Assembly: GCA_019137255.1 (NCBI GenBank) | Contig: WPDH01000410.1 | Location: forward strand, 1 to 51,960 | Origin: Corinectria fuckeliana | Taxonomy: Eukaryota > Ascomycota > Sordariomycetes > Hypocreales > Nectriaceae | Length of the DNA stretch: 51,960 bases | Direction: 5' to 3' | Shown here: piece by piece, positions 1-11,857 of the stretch | Layout: the number at the start of each line of letters is the position of its first letter | How positions within the stretch are numbered: the first letter of the stretch is position 1 | Notes under the pieces: generated by a model | Database searches by the model: none | What the model was told of the DNA's origin: nothing | Seen by the model: the letters and a program-made list of their open reading frames with translations, nothing else | Position numbers and translations under genes: made by a program

Positions 1-1747
1 CTTTTAGGATAATTATAGTAATTATAATATAAAAGTATATTAGAAAGTAGCTAATAGTAAAGCTTATATTTACTATTTTAGTAATTATAAGAATAAGTAG
101 GTTATTATATACTTTAAGAAATCCTATAAGAATTTTATCCTTTTTTAAAGCCTTTTATAACTTAATTTAGTATAAAGCTTTTTAAACCTCTTTAGGGTTT
201 ATTATTAGGTATATATAGCCTAACTTAGGTTTAAGTATCTTAGAGGGTGAGAGAGAGAGAAGGTTAGAGTTATTTACTTAAGGTTTAAAAAAGAATTTTC
301 TTATTAAGATCTTAGCTTTATCTATATAAAGTGTTACTAGCTTAAGTTAGTCTTAGCAGATAAGAGGTAAAAGTTATAAAAGAGTTATAATAGTTTTACT
401 ATATAGTTTAGCCTATCTTTTTATATTTTAGAATTATATTATATTATATTATAAGAGCTTAATTAGAAGTTTTCTTTAGAGGGTATACTATATGTTTTAT
501 ATATGCTAATTATTAAAAAGTATACTTTTATAATAATAAAAGTTAAATACCTAGAATTTATTATATATAAAAAAAAAGAGATTTATTTAAACTTAAAAAA
601 GATTATAGTAATTTAAGATTAGAAGCCTTTTATAAGACTTTAAAAAATATATAGTTTCTTAAGGTTTATAAACTTTTATTATAATTTTATTAAGAAATTC
701 TCTTAGATTATAAAACTATTAGTCTACTTAACTAAAGTAAAAATACTATTTTATTAAAAACTAAAAGAAAATACTACTTTTAAAAGGCTTAAGTAAGCTT
801 TTATTATATATTTAGTCTTAGTATAATAAGACTTAAATTAAAATACCTTCTTAAAAGCAAATAGTTTAAAAATAATACTTAAGAGGTATTTCTTTTAAGT
901 TAGTAATAAGAGTGTTTTTTACCTAGTTATATACTATTTAGTATACTTAATACTAGTATAATAAAACTATATAATTTATAATAAGAAACTTTATATTATA
1001 ATTACTTATCTTATTATATAGTTAGTAAAACTCTAAAGTATAATAAGACTATTTACTATTCTTATAAACTATAAGAACTTAAAATACTTTATATAGCTAA
1101 GAAAAATATCTAAGTAATAGGTAAAATAAGTAAAAATACTCTTTTATTTTAACTATTACTTAAAATACTACTTAAAGATATAAGCTTAATATTTTAATAT
1201 ACTTTTAAAATATAAATAAGAAAAGATAAAATATATTTTAAGAATAAGATAAGTCTTATAGCTAGTAAGTATCTTACTATTTAGTATATAAAACACTTAA
1301 GGTTAGAAAAAGACTATACTTAAAAATCTACTTAACTTCTTACTATTTTAGTAAGAGTTAAACTAAGAAATCTTAAATAATATAACTTATAATATAAGTA
1401 AGCTATATTTAAAAGATACTTAAAGTAATCTTAAATATTTTAGTAGTTTATAAGATAAAATACTATTTATAAATAACTATTTTTAGTTACTTTAAGATTA
1501 GAGTATTTTTAAAAATAAGACTTATTAGTTTTATTTAAAAGCTATATAAAAAAAAACATAGTATTTTTTTAAAAAGATAGTAACTTATAAGTAAATTATA
1601 AATTTTATCTTAAATATATAAGAGATAATAATATTTTAAGGCTAATTTTAGCTTTTAAACTAAAAACCCCTAATAATTATAATTATCTAATATATATATA
1701 ACTCTCTTATAGTAAGCTATTTAGGTAGAAATACTATATTTAAAATC
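1..1747. repeat. RIP-degraded AT-rich repeat DNA, family not assigned
   Basis: This stretch is almost pure A+T with TA in great excess and CA/TG nearly missing, the result of C-to-T change at CpA that RIP leaves in duplicated DNA. All six frames are full of stops. A GAGAGAGAGA stretch near 250 is one of the few less altered spots. I could not recognise a transposase or polymerase motif, so the original element is unknown. It is very probably old transposon sequence. Confidence 0.75.
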
Positions 1748-2725
1748 TTATTATTATTATTATTATTACACTATTCTAACTAATTTAGGTTACTTAGACC
1801 CCCTTCTATTAATAAGTAGAACTATATAAGTAGCCTAAGTGTTACTAAGGCGAGGCTGGGGCTACTTTAGCCAGATAAAACCCCTCTTCTTCTCTTATTA
1901 TTATATCTCTAAAAACCAAGATTAGTCTCTTAACTAACTTACCTAGTGCTCTCCCGCTAGAGTTTTAAGCCTAGGGCGATCTTAAAAGGAGGGAGACTTA
2001 GTCTTAGGTAAGAGAAAGGAATTTATATAGTAAAGGTTCTAAGTGAAAGTTTTATAAGGTAAAAAAAACCCTAAGGTGTTATATATATATATGTATACCC
2101 CACTTAGGGTCTCTCACCTTATGATTATTTCTTGTTCTTCTTTTTTCCTTATTATTAATCGCAACCTAAGCTCTTACGCCTATCCTAGTAAGTATTATAT
2201 TATTTTTTTGTCTTTTTAATATTAGACTAATATTACTTTAAGCCTTATTGTTTATTTTTAAAAATTTTTATCTTTATAATATTAGAAACACCCTCCATCT
2301 CTAAGGCAAGCTTATTACTTACTAAGCGAGATTACCCCTTATACTAGGCGGAAGTATATATTAAGATATAAGTATTCTCTAGGTCTTCTTAGGGTCTAAT
2401 TAGTCTTAGATTAGTATTATACTAATATTTTCTAGTGTTATACCTTATAAGAAATATTTATCTTATTTAGTGTTAGGGTATTTTAACTATATTTATAGTC
2501 TGGTAGCTAGTAAGTTATTAGAATAGTATTAGGTTAGTATTATAATAGGCTTATTCTTTTAGGTTTAATCTCTATAAAGTATCTTTAGTGCTATTACTCT
2601 AAGGGGGTATATAAGTAAGTAAGTATTTATCTGTGGGTCCTCAGATTAGTATTAGTGCTAACTTATATAGCTTATAGATCTTAATCAGCTGGCTGCTTCT
2701 GCTAGTGTTATTCCTATATGTTTAA
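1748..2725 (+). repeat. Left arm of a large imperfect inverted repeat
   Basis: This arm matches the reverse complement of about 3275-4262 over nearly its full length, with many single-base changes of RIP type. It begins at a TTA microsatellite followed by CACTATTCTAAC. It keeps some G+C, for example GGCGAGGCTGGGGCTACTTT near 1849. It contains an A8 run (2061-2068) where the other arm has T25. The end points are approximate. It could be an LTR-like or foldback-type element copy inserted opposite to a second copy. Confidence 0.8.
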
Positions 2726-3274
2726 AATCTTATAGTATAACTACTATTAAAATAGTATATTATAAAATATAAAGTGATTTATTTATAACTATTATTATTA
2801 TAAAAACTATAAGAGTTACTAATAATAGTAAGACTTATTAAAACTACTTTTAATATTAGACTGTTTTTAGAAATAAATATTTATTAACTTTATAATAAAC
2901 CTCTTAGTATAAGATCTAAATAACTTTTATTACCTAATAGTTATTAAAAACTACTTATTTAAATATATCTAGCTAAAAGTAATAATATTAATATTAGTAA
3001 AAATATATATAAAGCAGTTTCTAGAAGGCCCTATAATAACAGCCCTAACTAAGCCTGTAGTAACACTATATTAAGCCTAAGTTTTAGCCCTAATGCTAAA
3101 CCTATAAGCTTACTAGGCGTGTTAAATTAAACTAACAAACTTGTCCTACTTATTATAGCAAGCCTAAGAAAAGAGGTTAGCTTAATCTTAGTTAAAAGCT
3201 GCCTTAAACTCACCTGCTTCTTCTTCTTAGTATTTTTAGGTATAATACTAAGAGTAACAACTAAGATATAATAT
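2726..3274. repeat. Spacer between the inverted-repeat arms, RIP-degraded
   Basis: About 550 bases separate the two arms. The sequence is AT-rich but retains CA/TG in places (about 3030-3230), so it was mutated less heavily than the outer block. There is no open frame of note and no recognised motif. It may be the body of a foldback element or host DNA between two insertions. Confidence 0.5.
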
Positions 3275-4262
3275 ATAAGGATAACACTAGTAGAAGTAGC
3301 TAGCTAATTAGAATCTATAAGCTATATAAGTTAGCACTAATACTAATCTAAGGACCTATAGATAAATACTTACTTACTTATATACCCTCTTAGAGTGATA
3401 ATACTAAAAATACTTTATAAAGATTAAACCTAAAAGAATAAGCCTATTATAATACTAACTTAATATTATTCTAATAACTTACTAGCTATTAGACTATAAA
3501 TATAGTTAAAATATCTTAATACTAAACAAGATAAATATTTCTTATAAGATATAGCACTAGAAAATATTAGTATAATACTAATCTAAGACTAATTAGACCC
3601 TAAGAAGACCTAGAGAATACTTATATCTTAATATATACTTCTACCTAGTATAAGAGGCAGTCTTACTTAGCAGGTAATAAGCTTACCTTAGGGATAGAAA
3701 GTATTTCTAATATTATAAAGATAAAAATTTTTAAAAATAAATAATAAGGCTTAAAGTAATATTAGTCTAATATTAAAAAGATAAAGAAATAATATAGTAC
3801 TTACTAGGATAGGTATAAGAGCCTAGATTATAATTAATAATAGGGAAAAAAGAAGAATAAGAAATAATCACAGGGTAAGAAACCCTAAGTGGGGTGTGTA
3901 TATATGTATATAACACCTTAGGGTTTTTTTTTTTTTTTTTTTTTTTTTGCCTTATAAAACTTTCACTTAAAACCTTTACTATGTAAATTCCTTTCTCTTA
4001 CCTAGGACTAAGTCTCTCTCTTTTTAAGATCACTCTAGGCTTAAAACTCTAGTAGGAGAGCACTAGGTAAGTTAGTTAAGAGACTAATCTTGGTTTTTAG
4101 AGATATAATAATAAGAGAAGAAGAGGGGTTTTATCTAGCTAAAATAGCCCTAGTCTTACCTTAGTAATACTTAAGCTACTTATATAGTTCTACTTATTAA
4201 TAGAAGAGGGTCTAAGTAACTTAAATTAGTTAGAATAGTGTAATAATAATAATAATAATAAT
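3275..4262 (-). repeat. Right arm of the large imperfect inverted repeat
   Basis: This arm is the reverse-complement partner of about 1748-2725. It ends with GTTAGAATAGTG followed by a TAA microsatellite, mirroring the start of the left arm. A 25-base T run (3924-3948) stands where the left arm has only eight A. The arms could pair into a hairpin close to 1 kb long if transcribed. Confidence 0.8.
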
Positions 4263-4904
4263 ATAAAGTAGTTTAAAAAGTATTAGTAGTAATTTTATAG
4301 TTTCTTTTAATAGATTATTATAAATTATAGTTTAAACTAGCTTAATAAATTTTAGATTATATTTTATAAATAAACTAAAATTAAATAGCTATTATTTATC
4401 TTATACTACCTCTAAATAAATAGTAATATAAAAAAAGTAAACTAAAAAGTATAAGTAATATTATAAATAATAGTATTTTTTATATAGTTTAACTAGTTAA
4501 AATACCTTATAGTATATTAGCTAGCTTTTAATAACTAAGACTTTTTAGTTATAAGAGTAAGCTTAAATAAACTTTTTTATAGTTTTAATATAAAAGTAAT
4601 CTAAAGTATAAAAACCTCTTAAGAAAATATAATCTTACTAAAAAAGCAGGTAATTATATTTTTTAACTATCTTAAAAAGAGAGCTAGCACTAGCAGTTAG
4701 AAAACAAATATATTAATAAATCCTAGAAAGAATATATATTAGTAACACATTTAAGACCTAAAGCTAATACAGGCCTAATAAAAAGCCTAGAGGGAAAGCT
4801 ACTTATAAAGGTGTTAAAAAAAGAAGAAAAAAAAAAAGATATTACAGTCTAAAAGACTAAATAATAAACAATAAAAATCTATACAGCTGCTAACAGCTGC
4901 TAAC
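4263..4904. repeat. RIP-degraded DNA before the copia LTR
   Basis: The first part is heavily RIP-altered. From about 4690 the sequence keeps more CA/TG. Just before the LTR-like start there is a short direct repeat, CAGCTGCTAA twice and then CAGCTGTTAA (4884-4912). No coding capacity or family could be recognised. Confidence 0.5.
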
Positions 4905-6880
4905 AGCTGTTAAGTATTAGGTTTATACTAGCCTCTAGCTACTAATAACTATACTACTAGCTAACCTACTAACAGCTGATTCTGCCCACTTAAAATCCTA
5001 AGCTCTTAGCTATAACTGTAAAGCAACCTAAACTTACCTAGCTAGTATAATCCTAATACTTAACTGCTCTACTCCTATAGTAGACTAGGCGCTTAATATT
5101 TAGTTAACTAGTTCTCTCTTTTTTACCTCTTTTTTTTCTTTTTATTTTATTTTTTTCTTTTTCTTTTCTCTCTTTCCCTCTTTTTAACTTTTTTCCTAGC
5201 CCTCTAGAAAATAAGATAATTCTAGTCCTAGTAAAAAGACTATTTACTTATATATAGTAATAGTATAAGAGGCTTAACCTGGGCTTACTATATAAAGGAT
5301 ATAAGTTTTTATCTAATTTTATAGTTTTTTCTATATTTATATAGAATAAAAGCACTATCTACCTTTTAGGTCTATAAAGTATAAATAAATAAATAAAAAG
5401 AGAGCTAATATTATATAAGCTATAATTATATATATATAATAATACTAACAGAAAGTAATAAACCTCTCTTACTATTTAGCTAAGTAATTTAAAGTTAGAG
5501 ATAATATATAGTTAAGCTTATAATATATTAAGATAAACTATCTTAATAGAAAATTAGATTAAGTAGCTACTAAGTATAAAGTACTAGTAATACTTGTTTT
5601 ACTTATAATAATCTTAAATATACTAAAAGGTATATATTTTACTTTTTATATTAATTTAGTTAAAAGAGTAGTAATAGACTTATTACTAAGCTAAATACTT
5701 TTTAACTTTAAACTTAGCTTAAAGTAAGTACCTTTTAAAAATAATAATATACTTTATAAAAAGTATAAAATAAAATAAATTCTAGTTATAAAAAATATAT
5801 AAGAAAAAAATTAATATTATAATATATTAGTAAAATAAGTAGGTTATAACTAACTAATATAAAAACTACTAGAATAATTTCTTAATATAAAAATACTAAA
5901 TAAGTATAAGTAAAAATAAAAGAGTATACTTAATAATAATAGCTTATATAAGATAAGAAGACTTAATTTAACTACTAATAACTACTAATAAGAATAACTA
6001 ATTTTATCTTAAAGCTTTCACTTTAAATATATAGTATAATATTATTAAAAATAGGCTAAGTATAGCTACTATAAAAAAGCTTATTATATAAGAAATATAG
6101 TTTATCTTACTTTTACTAGTAAGATCTTTATAATATATTATAACTATAAAAAGTTATACTTAGTATAGTCTTATATATATTATATAATATAAAAAAAGTA
6201 AGAGTAAGTAAGAGATACTTATATAAAAAGACTTATATAGTTTAATATTTTAAATAAGTAATATAAATATATAGTATACTTATTATAAGATATAATAGTA
6301 CTTATACTAATATTAATACTAAATATTATACTAAACTACCTAGCCTATTAGAGGCTTAAATAGCTACTAAAATAGCTTTAAGCTAGGCTAAACTTAGGTT
6401 TTACTCTAATAGTATTTAAGCTAATTAACTAAATTAGAAAGTAAATACTATTAAAAGTAAGAGAAGAAATACTAAGTAATAATAAGAATAATACCTAAGA
6501 GGATAAGAAAAAAGAGTAGTATAAGTAACTTAAGCTTACTTTAAGACTAAATAAATTCTAGTATATAATTTAAGCTAAGCCTTATAAGAATTTATTAAAA
6601 TAAATATAAGACTAGTTTTTCTTATAAAGTAAACTTATCTTAAAACTTCTATTATTATATATATATACTAAACCTAACTTATTTCTCTTTTAAGTAAAAG
6701 TAATAAAAGGTTTTTTATTTTATAGCTTACTATAAGGTTTTTCCCTTTTATTTTAAATTAGTTTAAGTTACTTAAAAGAGGGACTAAATAGCTATTAGTT
6801 TTATTAGTATATAAATAAATAAAATAAATAAATAAATAATAAAAATTAAAAATTAAAGTGTGTAAAATTTATATTAGAAG
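4905..6880 (+). mobile_element. Ty1/copia-type retroelement, 5' part (LTR plus gag region), RIP-killed
   Basis: About 4905-5400 looks like an LTR. It starts TGTTAAGTATTAGG, and most of it (from about 4945) matches the reverse complement of about 48795-49255 at the other window edge. The interior at about 6247-6840 matches the reverse complement of 51365-51960, so both ends carry the same family in opposite orientation. A frame at 6061-6099 reads Y-S-Y-Y-K-K-A-Y-Y-I-R-N-I. That is what a gag CCHC zinc knuckle could become after Cys codons TGY turn into TAY, but this reading is tentative. The copy is truncated near 6880 and no open frame remains. The copia assignment rests on the reverse-transcriptase motif of the right-hand copy. 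Confidence 0.65.
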
Positions 6881-7089
6881 AGATAGTAGTTAATATAAAG
6901 CAAATATATTCTTTTAATATAAGCTATAACTAATATAAATAAAATATAAACAAGTATTAATATAATAAACAACTAATAGAATTTCAGTCGCTTTTAGTAT
7001 ATACAGACTATTAACAGCATAATGTTTTTCTTATTAACTAACTTAACACTTAACACTCTGAATTGATAGCAAACGCAACTGAAGACACT
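6881..7089. other. Boundary between the AT-rich RIP block and GC-balanced genic DNA
   Basis: Base composition changes sharply between about 6980 and 7080, from TA-rich sequence to sequence with normal CA/TG content. There is no gene here. It marks the left edge of the genic compartment and probably the edge of heterochromatin. Confidence 0.7.
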
Positions 7090-7523
7090 TACCAAGTCTA
7101 TCAATCTGCCATCATAATTCCCCCAACTACGGAAACGCTTCGTCTAGCATCCAAAATGACGAGAGTGCTAAAGCGCTAGCTGTGTGTACAGCGCAGCTTA
7201 CCCTGGACGTCATGGGCGAAGATCCTGCCCATGCCTTAAGCTCTGCGGCACCCAACGAAGAAACTGATCCTGGGGCGACCGCATCAGACGTCTCACAATG
7301 GCCCGACTACGCGTTGGATCCCCGAGGACCCTGAAAATCGTGCTATGATCTAGACAGACGCGAGAGGAGATTGGCAAAAGGAAAATGTGTTCAATGCGGC
7401 CTTGGAGTCTGGATGGGGGGGCAGGACGCGTTTGAGAAGTGCTTAGCTAAACAACGTGAAGATCACGAGGGAAGAGGCTCATATGAAGGCAAGAGAGGAA
7501 GGAAAGTGTGGCAGGTGTCTTAA
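7090..7523 (+). pseudogene. Broken open frame with a Cys-rich motif, unidentified
   Basis: One frame stays open from about 7090 to an in-frame TGA at 7332-7334, then runs on to a TAA at 7521-7523. There is no ATG early in this frame; the only early ATG (7157) is in another frame and soon meets a stop. The part after the TGA has a basic stretch followed by K-G-K-C-V-Q-C-G and a further Cys, like the short Cys-x2-Cys motifs of some fungal nucleic-acid-binding or regulator-like proteins. I do not recognise the family. Its place directly at the RIP boundary and the single stop suggest a decayed or truncated gene. It could also be chance. Confidence 0.3.
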
Positions 7524-7877
7524 GAGGCAGGCAGAGCAGGGGATCTTGTCTTGAATGGGGTGCAAGGCGTCAGAGGCGATAAGAAGAGCCAAGTCCAAGA
7601 AAAGATTAGTAGTATGAGAGACGGTCGAGGGGGATTACCTAGTCACAGTACTCGTCGTGTCAATAGAAATCATGGCATCCATTGAAATCTGAAGTTGGGT
7701 GAGCCCATTAGGACCGCGCCGGATGCTTGTTCCAGTGAGCGTTGCCGAGTCGATTATTGCAACAGAGGTCTCATTGATGATGCTGTTGTAAGAGCTTACA
7801 TTACTCTCTTTAGATTATGCTTTTCTTATTTTCGTAAATCCTTTTCTTCTTCTTCCTCAGCTCAAGGTCTGGAACCC
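7524..7877. other. Intergenic DNA downstream of the potassium transporter
   Basis: This 354-base stretch lies between the remnant and the stop codon of the HAK gene, on its 3' side. It probably holds the transporter's 3' UTR. An open frame on the plus strand (7695-8054) overlaps the HAK C-terminal exon and is read as its shadow. Confidence 0.5.
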
Positions 7878-10458
7878 TCAGATCTCCTTCAAAAACCCAA
7901 CCTCCACTATCCTATCGACATCGATATTCACATCTGCCATCTTGGTCCTCGAGTTCTCTCTGATCCAGAGGAACACCTCCAGCAACACCCATCGAGTGAT
8001 ATCCCACACCTTCGGCCGATGATCCCTCTTAATCTTCATCGTCTCCTTGCTTAATACATACACAATCTGATTATTGTAAGCCTCGCGCAGGGCCTTTAAC
8101 TCCACCCCATCCGGCTCAACAGTCTTCGAAATAACCAACTCCACCTGCGCGACAAGGTCACGCGCCATACCGGGACGGACGACATCGTCGGCATACCCGT
8201 GTCGCAAAACAACGTTGTAGCAGTTGACAACACCTGGAGTGCGCGTCACGACGAAGCGGTCGGCAGAGTTCACGAAAGGCACTGGCAGGGGCCGCATGTG
8301 GAAGAATATTAAGACGGCCGGGCGAGCAGCGAACTTGAGAAGAAAATGCGCAAAGCTGACGGGGAGCACAGAGTTATCGCCAGTCTTGTCAAAGAAGACG
8401 CCAAGTCCCGGGACGGTGCTGACGGGCGTGCTGCCGAACGACTCGGTGAGCCTCGGCGTCGAGGAAGGATTCCCACTGTCCGCATCGTCGATGACGTCGG
8501 AAGGTAGCATGCGGTCAAGCGATTCCGCAGACCACTGTGCCTCCTTGCCAAAACGCCAGAGGATGAAGATGGTAGAGAGAACGAAGGCAAGGAGGAGAGT
8601 AAACCAAGCACCTTCAGGCACCTTGGTCAGCACAGACGACATGAAAGCGCCGTCGAGGGCGGCAAAGATGAAGAACACGGGCAGAACGAAGAAAACGGGA
8701 ACACGCCAAACAAGGATGGCGACGAGGGAGACCATGCAGGTCGAGATGAATGTGACGAGAATAACGCAGACTCCGTAGGCGTGGCCCAGAGAGGTGGTCT
8801 GTTGATAAGTCAGGCATAACTCTAGAAATATTCCATCATGGTTGAATGGTTTGGTGACTTACGTTATTGTAAACGGCAGTGACAATGACGGTTCCGATCA
8901 TCAGAAGCCAGTTGGCCATGGGTATGTAGACCTGCTCGTGGAACTTGTTGCTGGTGTGCACGACCTTGATATGAGGGAAGTACGAGAGGCGCATGACCTG
9001 AAGGCGGTTAGTTGATGAGCCACGTTCTATGCAATAGAGGACAGACCTGTGATAGTAGCTGAAACGTGCTAGTAATCATGGCTTGGGACGCAACAATGGC
9101 AGCCAAAATTGCTATGACCATGCTACAAGCTAGTTAGTATGGGTGAGGCAGTCTCCACGGATTTAAACCGTACCTAAAGTAGAAGCTTCCGGGAGGCACG
9201 GTGTAGAAGAACGGGTTGGTGAAAGCGGTCTCGCTTTTGTCTTGGGCGATAAATGCAGCTTGGCCGGCATAGGCAAGTATCAGGCAAGGATACGCCAAGA
9301 ACAGCCAGGAAGTCTGGACCGCTCTTCTGCTGAAAGCCCCCAGGTCGGCAAACAAGGCTTCCACTCCAGTGAAGGCAAGCAGCAGACCGCCGAGCGACTT
9401 CCAACCCTCATGCCCGTTGCGGATAAGATATGCAAAAGCGTAGTGAGGGCTAAAGGCCTTCAGCACGGTGTGGTCGTGCAAAGCGAGGTTGTAGATGCCG
9501 CAAGCAAGGTTGAACAGCAGCCAGACGGTGACTATGGGAGCAAAACAGGTTCCGATGCGAGATGTGCCAAAGGGTTGTAGAAGAAAGAGGAGGACGAGAA
9601 CAGCACAGCTATTGAGATATTGTCAGTGGCGAGGCATTTGGAAAATAACAAGGCCAGCGACTCACGAGATGCCCACGATGGTTGAAGTCTTTAGGTCAGG
9701 GTCGGCCACCTTGATGCCCTGGATGGCTCCCAACACGGACTGCGCGGGAGTGAGAACACCATCAGCCATGACAAGGGAGACACCCAAGACACCAATAACC
9801 TTGAGCGTGGACTGTGCGACGGGGGAATTCTCAAGGAAGTTGCGGAGGCTCTTCCCGCCAGGCTTCAACTCGCCGGTATGATACCGCTCCAGCTTGACCA
9901 TGCTGCTGACATTAGGGTCTCCCTTGACGATGCGCGTGTATCTCGCTAGGAGGCTGTACAGCGCAAAGGTGCCTCCCTGGCCATCGTCGTCTGCGCGAAG
10001 GACGATGAAGGCGTATTTGATGGTGACGATCAGCGTCAGCGACCAGATGATGATGGACAGGGCGCCTGTCAGGTCTTCCCACGACGGCTGGCTTGAGAAG
10101 GTCGACGAGTAGACGTAGAGCGGCGAAGTTCCGATGTCACCGTAGATGATGCCGGTGGACTGGAAGGCGACCCAGAGGAGGAGGAGGCCAGAGTAATCCT
10201 AAGAAGCAGTGCAGTGTCAATAGGCGTGGCTGGCACAGAGAGGGAAAGGTAGGTGAGCAAGCGTACCTGTTTATGCTTCGCGTTCAAGTCATTGTCGGCA
10301 ATTCGATTCGCCTTTTCTTCGTCGTCAAGCGTAGGTTTGTCTTCAGATACCTTGGACTGGTTGTCTGCGACATTGTCGCGTCGTCGAGCCGGGTCAGGAT
10401 GGGTTCCCTCATCGAACTGGATTCGACTGGCAGGCTGGATGGCGTCTTCTTCGGACAT
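7878..10458 (-). CDS. HAK/KUP/KT-family high-affinity potassium transporter
   Basis: This is a plasma-membrane K+ uptake carrier of the HAK family. Six exons were assembled: 10458-10267, 10198-9666, 9608-9174, 9122-9047, 8997-8863 and 8798-7878, giving 2,292 bases and 763 residues, normal for fungal HAK proteins. A charged cytosolic N-terminus (~65 residues) leads into the family signature G-D-I-G-T-S-P-L-Y at the first membrane helix. Further typical segments are M-A-D-G-V-L-T-P-A-Q and E-A-L-F-A-D-L-G-A-F-S. About a dozen hydrophobic segments are followed by a soluble C-terminal third. The start is the ATG at 10456-10458, in frame with the conserved exon 2; upstream frames lack family similarity. 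In ascomycetes such carriers serve when potassium is scarce. The gene ends about 800 bases from the RIP block yet looks intact. The function is confident; the paralogue is not determined. Confidence 0.93.
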
Positions 10459-11738
10459 GGCAGATGAGGGATAAATCACGGGGGATGATGAAAAGGACGA
10501 GACTAGACTGCGAGGGCTTTGAAAGGAGCGCAAGCCCAAATGCTGCGAATACAGCAGGAGTGTAGGAATTGTGGTTGGAATAGAGTCTATTGAGAAAAGT
10601 CTTGGCAGCCTGCGATATCTCTTTATACGCATTACCACCACCACCACCACCATCCATCGCCACGGAGCCCTCGACGTCATATAGACCTGGTCTAGATTGA
10701 CAGGAAATATTTGTCTCATACTGAGAAGCAATTTCGGAATGCCAGATGCGGACAGCCAGCGCGGCCTCTGCAGCAAGTTCTATCCGGACTCAGTACCGGG
10801 AACCTCACGAAACTCAAGGCGGGATGACTGCGCAAAGTATCGACTACCTGGCGCACGGTAGACGAAATAGGGCAACGGGAGGGGGTGGCTAGCTAGTTAT
10901 AGCGGGAAACCAAGGGCGAGCTTTTTGATTCGAGTAGGCTGAAAATCGCGCAAAGGTGGGATTCTTGGTGTCACCCGGGGATGATGCCAACTCGGGATGG
11001 CTGGATGGCGTTGGTTTTACTGACTGTACTGTGCGTATTGGTATTAACTGAACCTACGTATGACGACTAGGCTTCAAAAGTGCCCGAAGGTCTAATATGT
11101 GGGAATCCAGGGCTCTGTCTACACAAATAAACCAACTCTGCTGCCCCTCAATTCCTAATACTCTCACACCAATCTTCTCGGCAGTGAAAAAGATGTAGCC
11201 GCCAGGAATGACACCGAGCCGCGTCTTGCGGGCCTTCTATCAGACTCAATCCAGATGCACAGCCACCTACATCCTCACAATCAGCGCCCGCAAACACGCC
11301 AAACCAACACGTCAACAGACCAAACCCCGCCTAGTTTTTGATTTGTTCTCCATCAAGGCCGCAGAGGCCTCCCGTCTTTTCACCTCCACTACAGCTGCGT
11401 GAAGCTCTGCGTAGCTCCGAGTAGTGCAAGGCTAGCTTATCGCCCCCGTCTTCAGTGTTGTAAAGTTCAACAGGTACGGCTGCCTAGGTGCTGCATCTAT
11501 AGGCTAAATGGAGTTTCCTATGAGAATAGCACATAGCATATTACAGCTTGTTTTTCCTGAATTTATCAAGATGCGTAAGGTCTTAAAGACACAAGTGACT
11601 AAACTAGGACCACGTAATGTTAGGAGTCTAATTTACAACAAACTTTCGGCTCAACCTCGACATGCAAGTTTAACTAAACAAAGTCCAATAGAATAATAGA
11701 GTTTTATCCAGACGGCAAAACATTTAGCAAAAATATAT
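10459..11738. promoter_or_regulatory. Upstream region of the potassium transporter
   Basis: No gene could be supported. It should contain the HAK promoter and 5' UTR. A (CCA)n microsatellite lies at about 10631-10650. A 64-codon plus-strand frame at 11208-11402 has no recognisable features and is not called. The 3' end runs into the terminator side of the first 5S gene. Confidence 0.4.
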
Positions 11739-11857
11739 ACATACAACAGCGAGGATTCCCCGGTCGTCACCGACCCGAGTACTAATTCGCCGCTTCTTAG
11801 CTTGACTAAGGGAGAGCGGACGGGATCCCGTATTTTCTAAGAGCTATGGTCGTATGT
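11739..11857 (-). rRNA. 5S ribosomal RNA, copy 1
   Basis: This is a 119-base dispersed 5S gene on the minus strand. The RNA begins ACATACGACCATAG and ends CTGTTGTATGT. The first nine bases pair with the last nine (one G-U pair), forming helix I. The central GGATCCCGTCCGCTCTCCC and GGGTCGGTGACGACC segments are typical of ascomycete 5S. The pair CTTAG/CTAAG keeps an internal helix. A T5 run (11733-11729 on the transcribed strand) just downstream fits RNA polymerase III termination. It differs from copy 2 at four positions. Confidence 0.93.

Noticed and set aside
8224..8778. 184-codon plus-strand frame over the HAK gene
   Set aside because: Antisense shadow of the C-terminal HAK exon.
11208..11402. 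64-codon plus-strand frame near the HAK promoter
   Set aside because: No family resemblance, no intron or leader signals; short enough to be chance.
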